From positions 6,324,001 to 6,388,000 of the forward strand of contig NC_013729.1 in assembly GCF_000024345.1 (NCBI RefSeq): a stretch of 64,000 bases of DNA. The letters run 5' to 3'. The notes beneath the pieces are model-generated. The model had not been told where the DNA came from. It did not search any database and worked only from the letters and a program-made list of their open reading frames with translations. The DNA comes from Kribbella flavida DSM 17836 (GTDB lineage Bacteria; Actinomycetota; Actinomycetes; Propionibacteriales; Kribbellaceae). The translations under genes were made by a program, and so were the position numbers. Shown one piece after another: positions 16,439 to 24,472 of the stretch (position 1 is its first letter; the number at the start of each line of letters is the position of its first letter).

Positions 16439-16525
16439 TCAGCGGACGATGGCGGCGATCACCACGATGGCGAGCAGTGCCAGCAGTACGACAGAGGTGA
16501 CGAGCCGTCGGGTCCGGGGGTCCAC
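16439..16525 (-). CDS. 28-aa single-pass membrane peptide
   Basis: GTG at 16525 gives VDPRTRRLVTSVVLLALLAI then VVIAAIVR and stops at 16439. A short basic N-terminus followed by one 18-20 residue hydrophobic helix is typical of real small membrane proteins and unlikely in a chance frame of this composition. It lies 4 bp after the stop of the 16530 gene on the same strand, and may be co-transcribed with it. No clear ribosome binding site is visible, so translational coupling is possible. Confidence 0.5.
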   Translation of the reverse strand: MDPRTRRLVTSVVLLALLAIVVIAAIVR

Positions 16526-16529
16526 CGGT

Positions 16530-18209
16530 TCAGGCTAGTAGATGGTCTCCGGGCAGCGGGACGAGCGGGTCAGGGCGGTGCACTCCACGTGGGCGGTAGC
16601 CGAGCGGTGCGGCAGTGCCCAGGTAGTCGGCGAGCAGCCAGATGACGGCCAGCCACATCTCCGTGCCCTGCAGTCCCGGCACGGACTGGTCGTCAGCAGC
16701 GTCCGGCGCGAACGCGAAGCCGGCGCCGTCGGTCCAGCGGGTGAGGATCTCAGCCAGCTGGTCCTGAGCCCAGCGTCGGCCTTCCGCCCGGCCGTACTCC
16801 GTCTGCTTGCCGGCCAGCCAGAGCGGGTGGATGACGTCCAGCACGTTGCAGGCGTTGTAGCCCGATCCTGTGAAGGCCCGACGGTCCTGGGCGTGCAGCA
16901 AGACGCTCTTCACGGTCTGCTCGGGGTACGGCAGCGGAAGGCCGAACTGCGCGTACGTGCCGCGGGTCAGGCGGTAGAAGCCGTTCACTACTTGGAGCCA
17001 GCCGTCATCAGGATGACGCTGACCCCACAGCCCCGTCCCGGGATCGGCTCGGGCGGTGAGCCAGCCGGTCAGCGTGAGGAACGAATCACCCGGATTTTCC
17101 TTGTGGTCAAGGAGGTTCCGTGCGAAAGCGGTGCCCAGGGCATCGATCGCGGCGCCGGCGCTCCACGCGTTCCTTGCCCAGGGCAAACGGCCGAGGTCGG
17201 CCGAGGTGAAGGTGGTGGTCCGCACCGGGTGGGCGAAGCCGGCGCCGAGCAGTTGGAGGGCGTAGCCGGCGCAGAGAACGTGATAGCTGGCCGGGCCTTC
17301 CAGAACGGAGAGCTCGGTGGGATCCGGGCGGTCTTCGGAGGCGAGGTCACCCGCGGCGACGAGGCCGGTTCCGGGGTCCTGACGCGACTGGAGGCGGCGG
17401 ATCAGGTCCTCGGAGGTGTGACCGTCGGGAGTGCGCTGCAGCAGCAGGTCGGCGATCTCGATCGCGTCGCACCACGGCCGGATCGCGGGCTCCAGGCCCA
17501 GCCCCGGCCGGTCGACGAACCGCTCGCCGTCGTAGCACCTGGCCAGTACGTCGTCGGCCTGCTCCCGGGCCCGGGCGGCGAACGCTGCCAGGCTTTCCGG
17601 GGTGGCCGGAACCTGAACGGACGAAGCGGCACCCGGTGCGGCGGTTGACGGGGCGACCGGCCGGCGGGAGCGCAGCGGTTTGGCGGGGTTGCCGGCGGCT
17701 ACGGTCCACTCCGGCACGTCCCTGGTGACGACGGCGCCGGCGCCGATGATGCTGTGGGCACCGATCGTGACGCCGTCCAGGACGATGGCGTTGGAGCCGA
17801 TCCAGACGTCGTCGCCGACGGTGATGCCGCGGGCGGTGTGCGGCTGGGTGAAGATCGGGCGGTCGGGCTCGGTGCCGTGGTTGAAGGCGAGCAGCGAGCT
17901 GTGCGCGCCGATCCGGACACCGTCGCCGAGGGTGATCCGGCCGCGCACCACGGCGTACGGGTTGACGGTGGTGTCGTCGCCGAGCTCGATCTCGCCGGTG
18001 ACGTACGCGTGAGCGGCGATGTACGAGCGCTGCCCCATCCGCAGCCGGTCACAGAACACCGCGGCCGTCGACGCCACGAACGCGTCGCCGGCCAGCTCGG
18101 CGACCCCCTCCGCGGCGAGCTGCCGATGCCGCTCGGCCTGCGCCGCGCGGTCGGCCGGCGTCGCTGCGGCGGCGTACTCCCAGGGCAGGAAATCGAGGCG
18201 CTCAACCAT
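16530..18209 (-). CDS. Left-handed beta-helix acyltransferase fused to a helical domain
   Basis: 559 aa. Residues about 1-190 are a hexapeptide-repeat (left-handed beta-helix) acetyltransferase: GEIELGDDTTVNPYAVVRGR, ITLGDGVRIGAHSSLLAFNH, ITVGDDVWIGSNAIVLDGVT and the end AAGNPAKPLRSR, as in sugar O-acetyltransferases. The His of FNHG may be catalytic. After a linker, about 220-540 is an all-helical region rich in Trp/Tyr (WCDAIEIADLLLQRTPDGH, SVLEGPASYHVLCAGYALQL, GYNACNVLDVIHPLWLAGKQ) that resembles an alpha/alpha-toroid, a fold used by glycosidases, epimerases and cyclases. It is divergent from the LacI regulator, suggesting a role on a carbohydrate. Confidence 0.75.
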   Translation of the reverse strand: MVERLDFLPWEYAAAATPADRAAQAERHRQLAAEGVAELAGDAFVASTAAVFCDRLRMGQRSYIAAHAYVTGEIELGDDTTVNPYAVVRGRITLGDGVRIGAHSSLLAFNHGTEPDRPIFTQPHTARGITVGDDVWIGSNAIVLDGVTIGAHSIIGAGAVVTRDVPEWTVAAGNPAKPLRSRRPVAPSTAAPGAASSVQVPATPESLAAFAARAREQADDVLARCYDGERFVDRPGLGLEPAIRPWCDAIEIADLLLQRTPDGHTSEDLIRRLQSRQDPGTGLVAAGDLASEDRPDPTELSVLEGPASYHVLCAGYALQLLGAGFAHPVRTTTFTSADLGRLPWARNAWSAGAAIDALGTAFARNLLDHKENPGDSFLTLTGWLTARADPGTGLWGQRHPDDGWLQVVNGFYRLTRGTYAQFGLPLPYPEQTVKSVLLHAQDRRAFTGSGYNACNVLDVIHPLWLAGKQTEYGRAEGRRWAQDQLAEILTRWTDGAGFAFAPDAADDQSVPGLQGTEMWLAVIWLLADYLGTAAPLGYRPRGVHRPDPLVPLPGDHLLA

Positions 18210-18210
18210 G

Positions 18211-18224
18211 GGATAACGCTATCC
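18211..18224. promoter_or_regulatory. LacI-type palindrome just upstream of the acyltransferase fusion
   Basis: GGATAACGCTATCC, centred on a CG step with 5 of 6 bases per half matching, sits directly before the ATG at 18209 on the minus strand. Its shape fits a LacI-family operator and the lacI-like gene starts 80 bp away. It differs in sequence from the AACCGGTT pair, so it may serve another regulator. Confidence 0.45.
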
Positions 18225-18304
18225 AACCAGGCTGCGGACCGCCGTCCCCGGCGTGTGCGGCAACGGCGCTGCTACTCTCCGGGCATGCGGGGCGGGAGCG
18301 AGCG

Positions 18305-19399
18305 ATGACCGGAACCGGATCCCTGGACAGCGAGCAGACCGCTGCCGACGGTCCGGCGGGCGGTAGTGGCCGCCGGAGCCACCGGGTCACGATCAGCGAC
18401 CTGGCCCGCCGCCTGGACATCTCCAAGGCGAGCGTCTCGTACGCGCTGAACGGCCGGTCCGGGGTCAGCGAGGAGACCCGGCAGCGGGTGCTGCAGCTGG
18501 CCGAGGAGCTCGGCTTCCACCCGAACTCGGCGGCCGTCGCCCTGTCGGCCAGCCGGACCCGGACGATCGGCATCGTGATCGCCCGGGACCCGGCGCTGAT
18601 CTCCACCGAAGCGTTCTACATGCGCACGCTGGTCGGCATCGAGCAGTACCTCAACGAGGTCGACTCGTCGCTGCTGCTGCGGCTGACCGGCGAGCACGGC
18701 GAGGACCTCGACGTCCTGCGGCGCTGGAGCCGGCAGGGCCGGGTCGACGGGTTCATCCTGTTCGACGAGCACCTGGACGACCCGCGGATTCCGCTGCTCA
18801 AGGAGCTCGGAGTGCCGTGCGTCGTGGTCAGCTCGAACGCCCCCGACGACGGCGTCGGCCGCTTGATCAGCTCCCCCGAGCAGACCGTGACCCTGCTGCT
18901 GGACCACCTGGTCGAGCTCGGCCACCACGACATCGCGCACGTGAGCGGGCCGTTCCACTTCGTGCACGAGCAGCTCCGGGTCGAGCTCTTCCAGGAGCAC
19001 GCCGTACGCCGTGGCATCCGGGTCCGGCACATCGAGGGCAGCTACCGCTACGAGGACGGCGCGGAGCTCACCCGGCAGATCCTGGCCGGCGACGACCGGC
19101 CGACGGCACTGGTGCTCGGCAACGACCTGATGGCGGTGGCCGCCCTGCGCGTCGCCACCGAGCTCGGCACCGTCGTCCCGGACGAGCTGTCGATCGTCGC
19201 CTGGGACGACTCGCCGCTGTGCGAGCTGGCCCGGCCTGGCCTCACCGCCGTGGACCAGCAGACGATGGAACGCGGCCGCGCGGCCGCGAACCTGTTGTTC
19301 CGGATCGCCGCCGGTGATCCGGAACTGCACGTCGAGGCACCGACCGGGATCCTGCGGCCCCGGGGCTCCAGCTCCCGGGCGATGACAGAAGCGCGTTAA
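18305..19399 (+). CDS. LacI-family transcriptional regulator
   Basis: 364 aa. After a 25-residue polar lead the LacI helix-turn-helix and hinge are clear (about 27-80): VTISDLARRLDISKASVSYA, GRSGVSEETRQRVLQLAEEL, GFHPNSAAVALS. The rest is the periplasmic-binding-protein-like sugar sensor (TIGIVIARDPALI, GFILFDEH, DELSIVAWDDSPLCELARPG). GGGAG (18293-18297) precedes ATG 18305. It lies between the divergent acyltransferase fusion and the sugar ABC operon, and most likely represses the latter through the paired AACCGGTT sites. Confidence 0.92.
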   Translation: MTGTGSLDSEQTAADGPAGGSGRRSHRVTISDLARRLDISKASVSYALNGRSGVSEETRQRVLQLAEELGFHPNSAAVALSASRTRTIGIVIARDPALISTEAFYMRTLVGIEQYLNEVDSSLLLRLTGEHGEDLDVLRRWSRQGRVDGFILFDEHLDDPRIPLLKELGVPCVVVSSNAPDDGVGRLISSPEQTVTLLLDHLVELGHHDIAHVSGPFHFVHEQLRVELFQEHAVRRGIRVRHIEGSYRYEDGAELTRQILAGDDRPTALVLGNDLMAVAALRVATELGTVVPDELSIVAWDDSPLCELARPGLTAVDQQTMERGRAAANLLFRIAAGDPELHVEAPTGILRPRGSSSRAMTEAR

Positions 19400-19403
19400 G
19401 AAG

Positions 19404-19431
19404 CGCTCCGCGTTCGATCGACCCCGGAGCG
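19404..19431 (+). terminator. Weak hairpin after the LacI gene
   Basis: CGCTCCG (19404-19410) pairs with CGGAGCG (19425-19431) across a 14-base loop, 5 bp after the stop codon. Only 7 bp of stem, so this is a modest terminator candidate. Confidence 0.4.
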
Positions 19432-19536
19432 TCGCGTACCGAAGTGCACAGACCTGCGTGAAGCTGGTCTCACCCGCCACCAACCCGCAGTACGGCGGGC
19501 GCGAGGTCACATAGCAGTAACGAAGCCGCCCGGACT

Positions 19537-19569
19537 GAACCGGTTCGGGTTTACGAACTTAACCGGTTA
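19537..19569 (+). promoter_or_regulatory. Paired LacI operators upstream of the sugar ABC operon
   Basis: Two perfect 10-bp palindromes, GAACCGGTTC (19537-19546) and TAACCGGTTA (19560-19569), have centres 23 bp apart, about two helical turns. Both share AACCGGTT with a central CG, as LacI-family operators do. They lie 66-98 bp before the GTG of the binding-protein gene and directly downstream of lacI. Confidence 0.75.
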
Positions 19570-19634
19570 GGCCACTATGGGCCGACCAGCCCCTGCTTCC
19601 CTGCCGGGGGCTCGATGGGACGAGGGAGTCCGAC

Positions 19635-20954
19635 GTGAGACTGCGTTCGCTTGTAGCCGCAGCAGCGGTGTCCGCCTTGGGAATCAGCCTGGCCGCCTGT
19701 GGTGGCAGCGACTCGGGCGATTCCTCCGGCGGGAACGGTGGCGGAGACGCCACGCTGACCTACTGGGCCAGCAACCAGGGCACCAGCCTGGACAACGACA
19801 AGCAGGTGCTGACCCCGGTGCTGGAGAAGTTCACCCAGGAGACCGGCGTCAAGGTCAACCTGGAAGTGATCGGGTGGAACGACCTGCAGACCCGGATCCA
19901 GACCGCGATCACCTCCGGCCAGGCGCCGGACGTGGTGAACATCGGCAACACCTGGGCCGCGTCGCTGCAGGCGACCGAGGCGTTCCTGCCGTTCGACGGC
20001 GAGGCGATGGACGCGATCGGCGGGAAGGACAAGTTCGTGCCGACGGCTCTGGCGACCGGCGGCAAGGAAGGCACCGACCCGACGTCGGTCCCGCTCTACG
20101 GTCTGGCCTACGGCCTGTACTACAACAAGGCGATGTTCCAGCAGGCCGGCCTGCAGCCGCCGAAGACCTGGGAAGAGATGGTCGCCGCGGCCAAGAAGCT
20201 GACCAACCCGGCGAAGAACCAGTGGGGGATGGCGCTGGCGGCCGGCAGCTACACCGAGAACGTGCACTTCGCGTTCATCAACGCCGCGCAGAACAAGTCC
20301 GAGTGGTTCGACGCCGACGGCAAGCCGACCTTCACCAGTGACGGCAACGTGCAGGGCGTGCTGCGGTACCTCGACCTGATGCAGAAGGACAAGGTCGCCA
20401 ACCCGTCGAACGCACAGTACGACAACGGCACCAAGGCGGTGAACGACTTCGCGACCAAGAAGGTGGCGATGGTGATCAACCAGAACAACGCCAACTCCTC
20501 GATCGTTGCCAACGGCATGAAGCCCGGCGAGTACGGCGTCGTGCCGTTCCCGGCGCCGGCCGGCGGCGAGCAGGTGGCCAGCCACGTGGCCGGCATCAAC
20601 CTGTCGATCTTCAAGAACACCAAGAACAAGGACGCGGCGCTCAAGTTCGTCAAGTACATGACCGACGCGCCGACCCAGACCACGCTGGGCAAGCCGTTCG
20701 CGTCGCTGCCGGTGCTGAAGGACGCCAAGCCGGCCTTCACCTCCGACGCGGCCGAGGCGGCGATCTTCTCCGACATCTACAACACCAAGTCCAAGCCGCT
20801 GCCGCTGGTGCCGGCCGAGGACCAGTACGAGAGCACCGTCGGCAAGGCGATGAACGCGATGTTCGCCAAGATCGCGACCGGTGGCACGGTCACCGCCGAC
20901 GAGGTCAAGGCGGCGCTGAAGACCGCCGAGGACCAGGTCGCGGCGAGTAGCTGA
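19635..20954 (+). CDS. Sugar ABC transporter substrate-binding lipoprotein
   Basis: 439 aa. A lipoprotein signal peptide ends in LAACGG (lipidated Cys at 22), followed by a Gly/Ser linker and a family 1 solute-binding domain: DATLTYWASNQGTSLDNDKQ, VNIGNTWAASLQATEAFLPF, YGLYYNKAMFQQAGLQPPKTWEEM. This is the architecture of oligosaccharide/glycerol-phosphate binding proteins. It captures the sugar outside the cell and delivers it to the two permeases encoded next. GTG start at 19635 with GGGAG at 19624-19628. A 12-bp hairpin follows the stop. Confidence 0.93.
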   Translation: MRLRSLVAAAAVSALGISLAACGGSDSGDSSGGNGGGDATLTYWASNQGTSLDNDKQVLTPVLEKFTQETGVKVNLEVIGWNDLQTRIQTAITSGQAPDVVNIGNTWAASLQATEAFLPFDGEAMDAIGGKDKFVPTALATGGKEGTDPTSVPLYGLAYGLYYNKAMFQQAGLQPPKTWEEMVAAAKKLTNPAKNQWGMALAAGSYTENVHFAFINAAQNKSEWFDADGKPTFTSDGNVQGVLRYLDLMQKDKVANPSNAQYDNGTKAVNDFATKKVAMVINQNNANSSIVANGMKPGEYGVVPFPAPAGGEQVASHVAGINLSIFKNTKNKDAALKFVKYMTDAPTQTTLGKPFASLPVLKDAKPAFTSDAAEAAIFSDIYNTKSKPLPLVPAEDQYESTVGKAMNAMFAKIATGGTVTADEVKAALKTAEDQVAASS

Positions 20955-20963
20955 CCCGCGAAC

Positions 20964-20992
20964 GGCGGCCCGGGCCCGGCGCCCGGGCCGCC
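20964..20992 (+). terminator. Intercistronic hairpin after the binding-protein gene
   Basis: GGCGGCCCGGGC (20964-20975) pairs perfectly with 20981-20992 around a 5-base loop. It stands between the binding-protein gene and the first permease of the same operon. Such hairpins usually stabilise the upstream message or partly terminate, giving excess binding protein over permease. Confidence 0.75.
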
Positions 20993-21036
20993 CTTCGTCG
21001 CCGTCGACCCCGCGATCCACAGACAGGAGGCGCCGG

Positions 21037-22020
21037 ATGTCCGTCGCCACACCAGAAGCGCCCGTCAGCGCGGGCGCGACCCCACGCGCGCAGAAGAAGC
21101 GTGGACCGGACCGCCGGCCCGGGCTGAGCCGGAAGCTGCCGTACCTGCTGCTCGCCCCCGCGATCCTGCTCGAACTGCTGATCCACATCATCCCGATGCT
21201 GGTCGGCATCTGGATGAGCTTCGTCAAGCTGACCAAGTTCTTCATCGCCAACTGGTCGGCCGCCCCCTGGGCCGGCCTCGGCAACTACCAGGTCGCCGTC
21301 GACTTCGACAACGCCGTCGGCGAGGGCCTGCTGAAGTCCTTCGGCGTCACCATCGCCTTCTCGGTGATCACCCTGGCGCTGTCCTGGGCGCTGGGCATGG
21401 CCGCGGCGGTCGCGCTGCAGCCGGCGTTCAAGGGCCGCAGCATCGTCCGGACCCTGTTCCTGGTCCCCTACGCCCTGCCCGCGTACGCCGGCATCCTGAC
21501 CTGGAACTTCATGCTCCAGCGGGACACCGGCGCGGTGAACCACGTGCTGGTCGACAACCTCGGCCTGACCTCGGACCGGCCGTTCTGGCTGATCGGCGGC
21601 AACGCGCTGATCTCGCTGATCACGGTCGCGGTCTGGAAGCTGTGGACGTTCGCCTTCCTGACCCTGATGGCCGGGCTGCAGAGCATCCCGAACGACGTCT
21701 ACGAGGCAGCCTCGGTGGACGGCGCGGGCCTGGTCCGCCAGTGGCGCCACATCACCCTGCCGTCGCTGCGGCCGGTCAACCTGGTGCTCGTGCTGGTGCT
21801 GTTCCTGTGGACGTTCAGCGACTTCAACACGCCGTACGTGCTGTTCGGCACCGGGCAGCCACCAGCCGGTGACCTGATCACCTTCCACATCTACAACGCG
21901 TCGTTCCTGACCTGGAACTTCGGCTCCGGCGCCGCGATGTCGGTGCTGCTGCTGATCTTCCTGATGATCGTCACCGGCGCCTACCTCATCGTCACCGGCA
22001 GGAGGTCGCGTCGTGCGTGA
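21037..22020 (+). CDS. Sugar ABC transporter permease (first subunit, MalF-like)
   Basis: 327 aa, six membrane segments, CUT1-type inner-membrane subunit. The cytoplasmic EAA loop, which docks on the ATPase, is YEAASVDGAGLVRQWRHITL. The N-terminal 30 residues are basic and cytoplasmic. ACAGGAGG precedes ATG 21037. It overlaps the next permease by 8 bp, so the two are made together. Confidence 0.93.
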   Translation: MSVATPEAPVSAGATPRAQKKRGPDRRPGLSRKLPYLLLAPAILLELLIHIIPMLVGIWMSFVKLTKFFIANWSAAPWAGLGNYQVAVDFDNAVGEGLLKSFGVTIAFSVITLALSWALGMAAAVALQPAFKGRSIVRTLFLVPYALPAYAGILTWNFMLQRDTGAVNHVLVDNLGLTSDRPFWLIGGNALISLITVAVWKLWTFAFLTLMAGLQSIPNDVYEAASVDGAGLVRQWRHITLPSLRPVNLVLVLVLFLWTFSDFNTPYVLFGTGQPPAGDLITFHIYNASFLTWNFGSGAAMSVLLLIFLMIVTGAYLIVTGRRSRRA

Positions 22021-22852
22021 CACCAAGGGCTTCAAGATCTACCGGGCCGTCGTGCTCGTCGTACTCGGACTGTTCGTGCTGGTCCCGCTGTACGTGATGG
22101 TGACGTCGTCGATGAAGCCGCTGAGCGACGTCCAGGGCGCCTTCACCTGGTGGCCGTCGAACCTCACCCTCGACCCGTTCGTGGACATGTGGCGCACGGT
22201 GCCGCTGGCCCGGTACTTCGTGAACAGCACGATCGTCTCGGTCGCCGCGACGGTGTTCTCGGTGATGATCGCGATCCTGGCCGCCTTCGCGGTGTCTCGG
22301 TTCCGGTTCCGCGGCCGGACGGTGTTCAGCACCACCGTGCTGTCGACGCAGATGTTCCCCGGCGTGCTGTTCCTGCTGCCGCTGTTCCTGATCTTCGTGA
22401 ACATCAACAACTCCACCGGGCTGCAGCTGGTCGGCACCCGGCTCGGGCTGATCATCACCTACCTGACGTTCAGCCTGCCGTTCTCGATCTGGATGCTGGC
22501 CGGCTACTTCGACAGCATTCCGCGGGAGCTGGACGAGGCGGCGCTGGTGGACGGCTGCGGCCCGATGGGCGCGCTCTGGCGGGTCGTGCTGCCGGCCGCG
22601 CGGCCGGGCGTGATCGCGGTCGCGATCTACTCGTTCATGACCGCCTGGGGAGAAGTGCTGTTCGCGTCGGTGATGACGACCGAGGCGAACCGGACGTTGT
22701 CGGTGGGGCTGCGGCAGTACTCGACCCAGACCAACGTCTACTGGAACCAGATCATGGCCGCCGCGCTGGTGGTCAGCATCCCGGTCGTGATCGGCTTCCT
22801 GCTGGCCCAGCGGCACTTCGTCGCCGGGGTGACCGCGGGTGCGGTGAAGTAG
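22013..22852 (+). CDS. Sugar ABC transporter permease (second subunit, MalG-like)
   Basis: 279 aa, six membrane segments, with the EAA loop LDEAALVDGCGPMGALWRVV. GTG at 22013 lies inside the end of the first permease gene, with GGAGG just before it. There is no ATPase gene in the operon; as in many actinobacterial CUT1 importers, a shared MsiK-type ATPase encoded elsewhere probably powers it (inference). The operon ends at the hairpin at 22861-22915. Confidence 0.93.
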   Translation: MRDTKGFKIYRAVVLVVLGLFVLVPLYVMVTSSMKPLSDVQGAFTWWPSNLTLDPFVDMWRTVPLARYFVNSTIVSVAATVFSVMIAILAAFAVSRFRFRGRTVFSTTVLSTQMFPGVLFLLPLFLIFVNINNSTGLQLVGTRLGLIITYLTFSLPFSIWMLAGYFDSIPRELDEAALVDGCGPMGALWRVVLPAARPGVIAVAIYSFMTAWGEVLFASVMTTEANRTLSVGLRQYSTQTNVYWNQIMAAALVVSIPVVIGFLLAQRHFVAGVTAGAVK

Positions 22853-22860
22853 CAGTCCGC

Positions 22861-22915
22861 GAACGACGACAGCGCCCGGTCCCGGATCTTCCGGGGCCGG
22901 GCGCTGTCGTCGTTC
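22861..22915. terminator. Strong bidirectional terminator after the sugar ABC operon
   Basis: A perfect 19-bp stem (22861-22879 with 22897-22915) encloses a second stem CCCGG/CCGGG. It lies between the convergent ends of the ABC operon and the Pro-rich membrane protein gene and can stop transcription from either side. Confidence 0.9.
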
Positions 22916-22935
22916 AGGGGTTCTGCGGCTCGGGC

Positions 22936-23832
22936 TCAGTAGGCCGACGGACCGTAGATGTGCACGGCGGTGGACCAACTGGTGGCCGACCGCCCGTTCC
23001 CGCGGATCGTGAAACCGCTCATTCCGTGGATCGAGATCCGGTAGCCGCTGAACTTGGCGTCCCTGGCCGTGCTCGGCCCTCGGTCGGCCTGGTCCGCGTG
23101 CTGCACGGTGAAGCCGACGACGCGCTGCCGGACCGAGGCGTCCCGGATGACCAGCGGCAGCACGCCCGGCAGGCCGGCCTTCAGCGTGGCGTACGCCTGG
23201 GCCGGGCCCTGCGGGTAATCGCCCTTACCGCTGGCACGCCCACCGACATCGATGTTGTCGACGTGGTTCTTCTGCGTGTGGTGGCGCTCGATGCCGACCT
23301 CGAACTTACCCTTGTCGCACTGGATCCCGATCTTGCCCTCCTTGCAGACGAAGCCCTTCGACTTGAGCGTCTTGAGCAGTCCGTTGACGGTCACACCGGG
23401 AAAGCAGCCGCTGCACAAGGCGGGCGCGGACGGTCTGACCGGCGGGGCGGGGGACGTGCTGGGCGGTGCGCCAGGCGATGAACTGGGGTCTGTCGTGGGC
23501 GAGCCCGCCGGTTGGGTCGGGGCGTCGTTCGCCGGCTGGGACGCGGCCGGCGCGGTCGTCCTGCCGGCGGAATCGCCGGAGCCGCCGGTGAAACGGCTGA
23601 CCACGAAGATGCCGGTCCCGGTGAGCACCAGGACGCTGAGCACGCTGACCACGACGATGCCGAGCTTGCTCGGCCCGCGCGGCGGCGGAGGCGGCGGCGG
23701 GAAACCGCCGTACTGCGGCCCGTGCTGAGGTGCTCCGTACTGCGGCTGGCCGGGAGGCTGCCCGTACGGCGGCTGCTGCGGCTGCTGACCGTACGGCGGC
23801 TGTCCCGGGTAGCCGTTCTGCTGGTTGCTCAC
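22936..23832 (-). CDS. Pro-rich single-pass membrane protein with unknown outer domain
   Basis: 298 aa from GTG 23832. The N-terminal 60 residues are a Pro/Gln/Tyr-rich cytoplasmic tail (YGQQPQQPPYGQPPGQPQYG), then PPPPPPP and one membrane helix (KLGIVVVSVLSVLVLTGTGI). A Ser/Thr/Pro linker leads to an outer domain of about 130 residues with four cysteines (ALCSGCFPG, GFVCKEG, IQCDKG), likely disulfide-bonded. This layout is common in actinobacterial envelope proteins of unknown role. No catalytic motif was recognised. Confidence 0.75.
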   Translation of the reverse strand: MSNQQNGYPGQPPYGQQPQQPPYGQPPGQPQYGAPQHGPQYGGFPPPPPPPRGPSKLGIVVVSVLSVLVLTGTGIFVVSRFTGGSGDSAGRTTAPAASQPANDAPTQPAGSPTTDPSSSPGAPPSTSPAPPVRPSAPALCSGCFPGVTVNGLLKTLKSKGFVCKEGKIGIQCDKGKFEVGIERHHTQKNHVDNIDVGGRASGKGDYPQGPAQAYATLKAGLPGVLPLVIRDASVRQRVVGFTVQHADQADRGPSTARDAKFSGYRISIHGMSGFTIRGNGRSATSWSTAVHIYGPSAY

Positions 23833-23878
23833 CGCCACAATGTAGTGAACCCACGGTTCAGCTCCGGCCTTCGCGAGC

Positions 23879-24442
23879 TCACCCCGTGAAGTCCCACTCC
23901 CCCACGGTGTCGTACGCCGCACCGTGCGCCGGGCCCTCGCCCAGCCGGGACGAGATCAGCCGCAGGCTCTCGGCCGTCCAGGCCGGTCCCTGGTACTCGT
24001 CGAGCACCCGCACGTAGCGGACCACGTCCATCGGCCGGCGCAACCGGGCCAGCGTCAGGTGCGGGGTGAACTTGCGCCCGTCGACGGTGACACCGGCCTT
24101 GTTGGCCGCCGACCGGGTGGTTCTCGCCAGGTGCGGCAGCGCCCCGGACTCGTCCTCGACACCGGTCCAGATCACCCGGGCGTCCGGCACCCCGGGGAAC
24201 GCCCCGGCCCCGCGCAGCCGCAGGTCGAACGGCTTCTGCCGCCCGGCCGCGCGCTCCAGTCCTTCGCCCAGGTCGTCGGTCTTCCACTCCGGCACGTCAC
24301 CGAGAAACGCCAAGGTGATGTGCCAGGTCTCGTCACTCGCCCACCGGACGTCCTCGTCCGGGTGGGACCTCCGCGGCTCCACGAACTCACTCAGATGCTC
24401 GACAACCTCCACCGGCGGCACCACGGCCACAAATAAACGCAT
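23879..24442 (-). CDS. thpR: 2'-5' RNA ligase family protein (2H phosphoesterase)
   Basis: 187 aa from ATG 24442. The two HxTx motifs that define the 2H superfamily are present at H41-I-T43-L (TWHITLAFLG) and H128-L-T130-L (FTPHLTLARL). Length and start (MRLFVAV) match bacterial ThpR/LigT. These enzymes hydrolyse 2',3'-cyclic phosphates to 2'-phosphates in vitro and can reversibly join 2'-5' RNA ends. The start is only 30 bp from that of the divergent kinase-oxidoreductase fusion, so the two promoters must overlap. Confidence 0.88.
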   Translation of the reverse strand: MRLFVAVVPPVEVVEHLSEFVEPRRSHPDEDVRWASDETWHITLAFLGDVPEWKTDDLGEGLERAAGRQKPFDLRLRGAGAFPGVPDARVIWTGVEDESGALPHLARTTRSAANKAGVTVDGRKFTPHLTLARLRRPMDVVRYVRVLDEYQGPAWTAESLRLISSRLGEGPAHGAAYDTVGEWDFTG

Positions 24443-24472
24443 GGGACCAGAGTAAGGAGTCCACACTGAGGT

